Assembly: GCF_010389155.1 (NCBI RefSeq)
Contig: NC_057767.1
Span: 29,049,295-29,113,294, forward strand
Length of the DNA: 64,000 bases
Direction: 5' to 3'
Source of the DNA: Erigeron canadensis
Taxonomy: Eukaryota > Streptophyta > Magnoliopsida > Asterales > Asteraceae
Part shown: positions 54,401 to 64,000 of the stretch, piece by piece
Position numbering within the stretch: position 1 is the first letter of the stretch
How the letters are laid out: every line of letters begins with the position of its first letter
Program-made: the position numbers and the translations under genes
Notes under the pieces: generated by a model
Seen by the model: the letters and a program-made list of their open reading frames with translations, nothing else
The model's database searches: none
Told to the model about the DNA's origin: nothing

Positions 54401-57400
54401 AACATATACAAATAATAAGTTATCACTTAATGTATATCATAAATTAAATTGTTTTATAGAGTCAAAAATATGATACAACCAAACTAATTTATAAGGGCCC
54501 GGCTCAATCATTTATCGGGCTTTTCATGTCTTAAAAAGTACATGTTTGGTTGTTGAAATTAAAGCATAGTTTTTCGAGCGGAGCTTGACCCATTTCGAAA
54601 AACCATATCGCACCAAGTTCAAACCTAGCTGCATCATGAAGGTTCTTTTTGCCATCGAACCAAGCTCGAGCTAACCTTAAGTAGTCGCCCCAAATTTGAG
54701 CACAATCAAAGCTGGAACTCAACCCGATTCGTTTATAACCATGGTTAAGCCAGCCCATTTGTCACCATATTGTGTTAAATATTATATGTAAATAATCATA
54801 CATTCACACATCCATTGATTGGCCCAAAATGTTGTCTAATTAATCATGTATTCACACATGCATCCGTGATATGGGTTAAACCACATTTTAACTTAAACAC
54901 TATAGTTCAATGCATCTTTGAACAAAATAACAAAAAAAAAAAAGGTCCTATCATCTCCTGTAATTTCAAAAGTAATTAAAAAAAAAAAAAAAGAAGATAT
55001 AAACCAAATAAAAAAGAAAAAAAAAACATCCAATTCTCACTTTGATGGAGAGGAAGCCAATGGTAATACCTGTGAAGGTGTAGTAGACATTTGATGATGA
55101 TCATGATGAATATTCACAACTTCACTTTTACCTTTATTACCATCCAATTTTACTAAATTACTACCATTAATCTTCTCATCTGTTTGCATTAAACTTGCCT
55201 TTTTTACAGCTTCTAATTCCATCAATCTTTTCAACAACTTCTCCTCTGCATCTCTCAAGAACTTAAATGTTGGAGGTGGTGAAGATCTAATCTTGTTGAA
55301 GTCAAACTCAGAGTCAATATCATACAATGGATTCAAAAAGCCTTCCAAATTTGACAACTTTTGACCATCTTTGATCAATGGTGATGAACACATTGGTGTT
55401 TCTGGTGTGCAAAGAAGCTCACTTAAACTATAACTTCTTGACTTCCTACTTTCTTTTTCCAAATCCTCTTTTGTTTCTTCATTGATTGTAAATAGAAACC
55501 TTGGTGGCCCACATAAATTATGAAGTCTCATTAGTTCAAGATCCACACTTTCTTCTCCTAATCCTTTTAATGGTGAATCTTTTTGAGTAATTTCTTGTTG
55601 TTTTTCTTGATTCTCATCACTTTCATGCAAAGAAGTTTCTTGGGCTTTTGGGATTTTTGAAGAATTAGTACTTTTGAAACAAGAAAGATGAGTTGATGCA
55701 TAATTTGAAGAAGAAAAGTTTTGGTTTTCAATATCTTGTGTTTTCTTTTTCCACCATAGAAGATAATAAACTTCTCCAACAAAAGCAAAGACTACACATC
55801 CAAAGAGAAAACTTAAGCCAATTCCTAGACTACTAAAAGTAGCCATCTTTTGCCCTTCAAAAGGATGAAATATATTTTTTCAAGATTTTTAGCTATAGAT
55901 ACATGAATTAAGGTCCATATGGACTAATTAAACTCAAAGATTTTAATGGGTATTTTAAATATGTAAATAATTGAGAAAATATATCCAATAACTTAAAATT
56001 AATTAATAAAAAAATTGAGAATCTTTTAAAATAGAAAAACTAGAAAGAGCCACGGAAGGCGACCTTTCACCCATAGTTCACATGCAAAGAAAGAAAACAA
56101 TTGAAACCATAAAAAGAACAAGCTTTGTTAGATACCCTTTTTCAGAAGTAAATGATGAATGGGCTGAAAATATCAGAAAAAAACAGATGATTACACGAAC
56201 ATGAATGTGTGTGTATGTATAGGTTGAGATAAAAGTGTAAAAAAGTGGGAAATACTTGAAGTGGAGAATGGAAAACAGGAGAAGAAGAAGAAGAGAAAGG
56301 ATGTATATATATGAATTTAAAAAAGATTTGACAAATGTGGATGACAGAGCTCACATGGGTTGGCAAAGGTGTGTTGTACTAGGAACAAAATAAATTTGGA
56401 AACATATATAGACCATAAATGTGATTGGAAAGTATATGTTCATATATTAAGTCCAAAAATAAAATAGAAAAAGATTGTTATATCCGAGCCTTGCCCAAGC
56501 TACAATTTTGATTTTGTTTTCTTTGCTACTTTAGTATGTTATTAACTCGTTAAATATTTAACATTTAAGCGAACTCCAAGTCTCCAATGCTAACGACATT
56601 TTTTAGACGTCATTAAGCTGATACATCATATCCTTACAAATCTTCATATATTTTTATAAATCCTTTAAATGTTATAATTTTAACTCTAACCATACAAAGA
56701 TCATTACATATCGTTTTAAGTTTTACCTCCAACTAAAAACAAAAATATATTAGGTAAGACAAGTAAAGACATCCTTCATAAAAATCTTTTAGTTTAGTCA
56801 AGCTTCAACGTTAAAGAATATCCAAGGGCACCCAAAGGCACCCCATTGGTGATAGCCTTAATGACATAAAGTAAAAATAAGAAAAATGTTATACGCATCC
56901 CTTAAGGTTGCATTTAATGCGCATAAAAATTTTGTATTTTTCATATCAAAAGTTTAACCATGAATTTTATGGTAAGTATATAACCATGTGATGTATCTTA
57001 ATTGCAACCCTAAAAATGCGTTTAACAAAACCTTGTTATATTTGAACAACGACACATCTTTACAACATTACCTCAAACGTGTAAACTGTAAAGTGCAAGT
57101 CGTGAAAGTAAAATAATATCTTTAACATTATTTTTTTTAACAACAATATTATCTATACTACTTTATAATGATTATAGGTAAATGTTGAAAAAAAGAGATG
57201 TAAAATGACAATAATACCCTTCTTTTATCAACATATTTAAACTTTCAATTAAAATCTACTCTCACTTCACTTTCACTTTTTGACACTCTTTCACATGTAC
57301 ACTAAACAAACCTCTCTAAAAAATTGTAGCCACAACCACCGCAACCAACTTTCAACGTCGGAGTTACAAGACGCCTTATCAATGGTATCCGTCGCAACGC

Positions 57401-60400
57401 TCGGGTACCATGCTAGTATGTATTAACAAAAACTTCGGCTAGATACCGAAGTTAAAAAATATTACATCAAATGTTTAGGACTAATGCGCCATAATTACCA
57501 CGATAACTTAATCTTATTATACCGAGAAAACAACCATAAAAAAGATAGAGAAATAATCGAGTTAAAAACGTCTTCACTGGTCGATCTCCACCTCATTCTC
57601 AAATACGACGTTGTTTCGATGCTTCCACAAAGTCCACCACCAAATAAGAAAAATCGCCTCAATTACCATCTTGAACTTGGAAGTTGCATGAATATCTTTG
57701 AACATATTAGCGATAACCTTAAATTGTTCACCATATCCAATCTATATATAAATGTCCAATGAGATTAAAATAAACATCATACAAGTAATAAAAAAGTATT
57801 GTCACTACAGAAACTTTTAGGGTTTTGTTAAACGCACTAAGGCTGCAATTAAGGTGCATTAAATAGTTGTACACTTATCATAAAATTTAGGATGGGCTTT
57901 TGATATGAAAGATACAAATTTATTATGCATAATAAATACAACCCTAAGGTTGCGATTAGCATTTTCCAAACTTCTAATACCAATAAAAAGTTTTTATTTC
58001 TTAAACGGTTTGTCAAGTAACGATAAGAGATAACACCTCATTAAAGAGTGAAAATATTAAAAGTAATTAATAATATTGAAAAGCATTTCAGAGTTTTCAA
58101 GTGCTTAAATATCTTGAAAATTTATAGGAGGTACATACTTTATAAAAGTTTGTAGATAAAATATCATGAATATGTTATATAAGTTACTAGATGGACGTCC
58201 GCACGTTGCAGTGGCTAAACGGTGATAGATTTGGGGATTTATGGTTGCGGTAGTAATGGACTGCGGTGGTAATGGACAACGGTGATTGACGATGGTAGAT
58301 GATTATGGTGAGATATCAGATATGTGTGTTTGTGTTTTCAGTGTGGGCAGAAGAGAAGAAAAGGGGAAATGAGAAGCGTGTATGGTTTTGTTTGTATACA
58401 AGAGTATTTTGGGTTGAAAAAAATGTTAAATTAAGAACTCTCATTTTGTATTATATAAGAGAGGTATATGTTCCATGCATTCTCAGATAATATTTACTCA
58501 ACCTTGTATTTTAAGTACATATTTTTTTCAACGCAGCCCGTATCCCTACCATTATTTTTTGATATCTCCACCACAACTACTATTTGCAGCGAGTCGCTGC
58601 AAATAGTGTGGGTCCCCTGTGTGTAATGGCAAATCTGGCAAAATAATAGCGGGCCCCCTGTCAGTAATCGCTGTAAATAGTTGGATATGGAGAAAACACC
58701 ACTATTTACAGTAATAATCGCTACAAATAGTGTGGTTGAATTACCAAAAGTCTGGTCGGAATATCAAGCGCCTTTTTCAATGATATGCATACATAAATTT
58801 CCTTAACTTACACTGTTCATTATATAGAAAAAAGTTGAAAAAAGACAAGTTGAGAGATCAACATGCCAACGACAACTCAAAACGAAGCGGACAAAAAACA
58901 ATGAGAGAAAATCCAATTGTGCCAACAAATGCTATGGCCAAATAAAAGCCTTAGCCGTTAAAAAACAACAAATTATCACTGCTTTTTTTTATTTTGAAAA
59001 GAAGGGAAATATATATTTAAAAATGAATATAAAACTGTATGTACAGATAAATTGTACGGAGTAATTGAACCAGTTTGAATATTCATAATCGTGAAAAACA
59101 ATTAACTCTTGAAAATTTAGTTATTAACCTTCCGTCTCAAATTATTTGTGCATCTTTGTTTTTCGGTATTAAATAAATAATACTAGATTTTATACTCGTG
59201 TCAAATATACGGGTTACTTGGTTGTAAAGATTAGATTAATTTCACAATTTAAGAATCTGTAAGCTAAAAGGTCTTATTGATTGAAAAGATAATAGCCAAA
59301 AAATCAATCCTGAAATATATTTAAAAAAAAATATTAAGGACATAATTAAAAATAAAGGCAGTTGTTTGATCATTAAAAGCATGTATCTTCCATCATCTTT
59401 TGCAACACTTCTTTGTAAATGATATTAGCTAATTCATATCCTAATCCTAAACTAATAACAACAATGATAATAATAATAATAATAATAAAATTAACATTAT
59501 AATTGTTTTCATAGTTTGATTAAAATCCTAAAGTAATAAGAACAATGATGATCATAATAAAAAAATGAGCTGAACTTTTATCATAATTGTCAAGAAGCTT
59601 AATCAATTGTAGGTTTGAGGAATTGTAGAATGAGAAGACTTTCATATAAAACTAGGTATTTTACCCCGCATGATGTGCGGTTATCTAATGTTTTTGCTTT
59701 CAATACGCAATTATACAATCAAAGTAGAAGATTACGAAAAGGCTAAACAAAAAATTGATGGAAAAATGTTTGTGATTCATATTTCATGCTGTCTTTTCAT
59801 TATATATTGAGTCTAACGAAACTAAAAAAAACTAAAATATATTTGTATGACTTTTTTCTTAATCTTATATTATATTGTACTTCATGCAATACTAATTAAC
59901 ATAAAATTAAGTTAAAATATAAATGTAATGTAAAATCATAACGATATGTTATTTTTTGCAAAGTGATAGATGATTTATTAGAATTTATCACACTCATTCA
60001 AATGAAATAGTTTCATGAAACTTGCTTCATCAAATATTAAAATTCATAAAAACCGAAAAGCTTTAAATATAGTTAGAAACCAAATTAAAAATAGAGTAGA
60101 TTACAAAGAACAAACTAATGCTTCAATGACGTAAATCACTACCAAGAAAATGATATTAAAAAAAAAAAAAAACTAAATCACAATATGATATATTCTATTG
60201 GTTATTGGTTATAGTGGATAAAAGAATAAGATATAAATATTTTGAAAACTAAATATTTTTTAATTTTGTTCATAGATTTTCAGTTCATACAGTCTATATC
60301 ATAATGTAGGATTTGATCTTTCACTTTTGCTTTTTTAAAAATTTGTGTATATATTGATTTTATTTTTATTTAAATAAATATATTTAGATAGTATAACTTT

Positions 60401-63400
60401 GTGGATTTATATATTGTAAAAAAATATAAAGATGCCATATAGGATAAAGACCTATATGGCAATTTTTAAAAATAACTTTAAATTGAAGAATGCTTTAAAA
60501 TGCTAGAATTTTTACTGTTTTAATATTTATATAGATATAGATATAAAATTATATATTTTTCAGTTATTATATAATTTACAATAGCATTTATGTAGCTCGA
60601 CATGACCCGTACTTTACTAATTGTGCAAGAGTTAGGATAAGCCTGATGGGCTTATCTAATTTGAGATTGAGATTGATATGTAATATATGTAATATATTGA
60701 ATAGATATCATATCCATAAAATATATATCCGTAAAATCTGAATTTTAATGGTTTTATTTATAGTTATGACATCATCAATTTTCAATTTGATAAAATTGAG
60801 AATTATGATTGGTTAATAAGCTATTAGTCAATTGTCTTTTATTATAGATAAAGATTTGTAATTGTCTAGAGTTTATCACATATTATCCATATTATTTTAT
60901 TTATATATAAATCTAAAAATGAAAGCAAAGTTAGCACAACAGGTGGATTTATTTTTGGTTTTCAGCATGAATTATGGGTTTAATCCTTAATGATAACATG
61001 ATTTTTTTTAATCTAAAGTTGTGTTATATACATTTTTCTTAAACCGTGAGTTATTTTGTCTCATGAACAATACGTTTGAAATCAATGTAGTATTAGTAAT
61101 CATTTTCTATAAAAGACCCATCATTCAACGGAGTTGCAAACAATAATATCGTTCAAAAAATAAATCAAAATACGGAGTAATAATTCTAAACATAAGATCG
61201 TGATTGTGTTGGGAAGAATGTTAGTGGAAAAGAAAGAAAAGAGAGATGAAGTTTAATTTTCTTGTTACTTGCACGCTAAGATGAAGAATTTTTTTTCATC
61301 AATTCCATTTCAAGAACAAAATACTAGTTAAGAAGTATGTGATGAGTTTGTTTAAAAAAGACTTTAGGATATCTTAAGCAAACTGGTGGTACTTAATTTA
61401 ATAACACATTGGGCTTCTCAAAACAAATTTATTCGGATAATGGACAAGACTAATGCATTTTATGACTCAACAAAAGAAGTTACTTATATAAATATCTTAA
61501 ATAATTTTAGATTTATCATGCACTTACTTAAATGTGGCATTGGGGTCCTCGAAATACAATGCAACACGTTTTGTATGTGTTACTTGATGTCACAACAATT
61601 TAACACTGAAGTTAAGTGTAGACAAAACTTAGATATGTTAAATGTGATAGTTTTGTAATGATTAAAAAAAAAAATGCTAAATACAACCATAAGGGTTATA
61701 TTTAACGTGCATAAAAAAATTTGTACTTTCCATATTAAAAGTCCGCCACCTTATTTTCATGGTAAATGTACAAACAATTTATGCACCTTAAACACAGCCC
61801 TAAGAGCTGTATTTAACAAACCCCTTATAAAAAAAAAGATATTTTTGGTATATTTGTTAAAAGTAATATTTTTTTTGCGTTTATCGTTTGATAGGAGTTG
61901 AAGTTAAAATATTTTACAATATCTGAATATCTACATTACTATTAAATACGCTCTTCTCACCAGTTGATCTTAGACTTGCATCTTAAAGGTTATAAGTTAT
62001 AACCTTGCTACCAAGTAAACTATCCTCTGATGTTTGTATTTTGGATGTTCTTGGAGTGCCTGTTTAGCAATTTGGGCCTAGGCCACCACAACTTAGGTGC
62101 GGTGCACTGGTAAAGGTTTTGGCAATTCGAGAAAAAGTTCAAGATTTAAACTTTGGCAATGGTGATTATTAAAGGGTGGTATTTTACTATTAAAAAAAAG
62201 GTTTGCTAAATACAGCCCTTAGGCCTGTGTTTAAGGTGCATAAATTGTTTGTAAATTTACCATGAAAATCAGGGGGCGAGCTTTTAATATGGAAAGTACA
62301 AGTTTTTTTTATGCACGTTAAATACAACCTAAGCATTTCCCTTAAAAAAATAGCAATTTGGGCATAGAGTGTGTAATTACTGGATTCAATAAAGTGTGTC
62401 GATTTATGCCTAGAGTGTGTATATATAAGTCGAGAATTTACTGTTTTACATATGACGTTATTGTTAAACTCATAAACTGGATTTACTGAAGTTTGTCAAA
62501 ATCGATGGAAGCCACGACAACGGACAACCTACTTATTAAACAATGATATATCACCTAAATATATGTTCAGATCAGGAGTTTAAGAACATGACTAACAGAG
62601 AAGATATAATATTTAAATAACCAAAACAGGGCTGCCTATGTATGGTTCTAGAGAAAGGCCTAGTTTTGTTTCAAAGCCCAATTATGATCTCATTTGGACT
62701 TAACTCAAACAACCCACTAAGTCAATAGACTCAAAAACTCTATTGGGCTACTATTGCAGCATCAGAACTAATGACTTATTAGTCAATCAAAACACTGAAT
62801 TTCATCAAATTAACTCTTGATTATGTCATCATTTATTTTTTAACATGATTTTATTTAATTAATCAAAAACCTAATAAAAAATGGATTAACACAACATAGA
62901 AATAAATATAAAAAAAAAAAACAAAAACACGTAGTTTTTATCTGTACGACATGGATAGTCTCATTGAAATATGGATAAATACAAAGAGTCCATACAAAAG
63001 TCCATATGTCCATCGAGTCCCTTTACCCCTTCCAAGTTAATTGTTGTACTTATCACTAATTGGAATGCAACTCGGTTTTTATCCCATTTTTGTGCAATTT
63101 ACTTCGACCTACAATAATTATTGTAAGGTCCTCATTGTAATCTAACTATAAAAATCGTTTTTGTATTTATCAATTAGCTGGATTTAAAAAGTATCATTGA
63201 AACCAACGAAACAACTATGGCTGACAAAAAGCTAATTACTTTTTTTACAATAGAAATAAATATAAAAAAAAACAAAAACACGTAGCTTTTATCTATACGA
63301 CATGGATAGTCTCATTGGAATATTGGATAAATACAAAGAGTCCATACAAAAGTCCATACGTGCATCCATTCCCTTTACCCCTTCCAAGTTAATTGTTGTA

Positions 63401-64000
63401 CTTATTACTAATTGGAATGCAACTCGGTTTTTATCCCATTTTTGTGCAATTTACTTCGACCTACAATAATTATTGTAAGGTCCCTCATTGTAATCTAACT
63501 ATAAAAATCGTTTTTGTGTTTATCAATTAGCTGGATTTAAAGAGTATCATTGAAACCAACGAAACAACTATGGTTGACAAAAAGCTAATTACTTTTTTTT
63601 GCAAGATATCAATAAGAACTCGGGAATTGTGCATTCAATGTTAAAGTATTGCTTCTCTGGAAGACATTCTACCAAAGAAACTAGTCTAAACCAGGCAGTA
63701 TTGATATGATTTTGGTGACAATTTTGAGTTTTGTTCGTTTAAACGCATTAACAACTCGACAGTAGATAAGACTACAACTTTTTGTAAGACTTACGTTTTA
63801 CAATTAGAAATTTGCATTGTTATCCTTATATACTAACTTATATATATATGTTTGGCAGCATCAAATTGCAAGTAATGATCAAAGACAAATCTAGAAGTGG
63901 TCCATTGTGGATATTTGAAAGTGTTGTGACCAAGGTCGGTCGGCCTCCTACTTGATAAATAAGGTCGGTCGGTCGGTCGGCCGGTAATATATTTAAACAT

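Overview
This is an A+T-rich, gene-poor stretch of plant nuclear DNA, clearly from a eudicot. The genes carry GT-AG introns in plant-typical positions: a PUB13-type U-box/ARM gene, a Dof transcription factor and a cytosolic Hsc70. The rest is dense in plant transposons: Ty1/copia, an RTE-type LINE, hAT-type elements, Helitrons, tRNA-derived SINEs and foldback MITEs. The species cannot be read from the sequence; an asterid would fit, but that is only an impression.

Layout. 1-3.4 kb: a possible 3' end of an upstream gene, then the last three exons of a PUB13/SPL11-like E3 ligase. 3.4-8.4 kb: intergenic, with a SINE bounded by target-site duplications. 8.4-9.7 kb: a two-exon Dof gene on the minus strand, with its promoter to about 11 kb. 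11-19.6 kb: repeats, including a complete SINE whose empty site survives in a nearby paralogous copy, a foldback element carrying a nested hAT MITE, and an 815-bp Helitron. 19.65-36 kb: an old direct segmental duplication (copy A 19655-25575, copy B 27400-35980) of a locus derived from a Vps62/DUF946-family gene. Each copy has collected its own insertions. Copy A has a MITE and a terminal-inverted-repeat element that itself holds a 2.5-kb solo LTR. Copy B has a nearly new copia element inside the intron and two MITEs. 36-44.2 kb: Helitrons, a 932-bp hAT, a copia-type solo LTR, a dead RTE LINE and another hAT. 44.5-48 kb: the cytosolic Hsc70 gene with a perfect heat-shock element. 48-55 kb: intergenic repeats. 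55.0-55.9 kb: an intronless gene for a plant-specific single-pass membrane protein. 56-64 kb: four copies of one small MITE family, several Helitrons (one nested in another) and a 354-bp tandem duplication.

Four genes look functional or potentially so: PUB13-like (its first exon is not in the window), Dof, Hsc70 and the membrane protein. They do not form a pathway; their adjacency is ordinary plant gene order. The main interest is the insertion history. Many insertions keep exact target-site duplications, and two have empty-site paralogues within the same window, so their relative order can be worked out from this sequence alone. I saw no clearly new gene system. The most unusual items are the split Vps62-like locus, the young but multiply broken copia copy, and the nested Helitrons.
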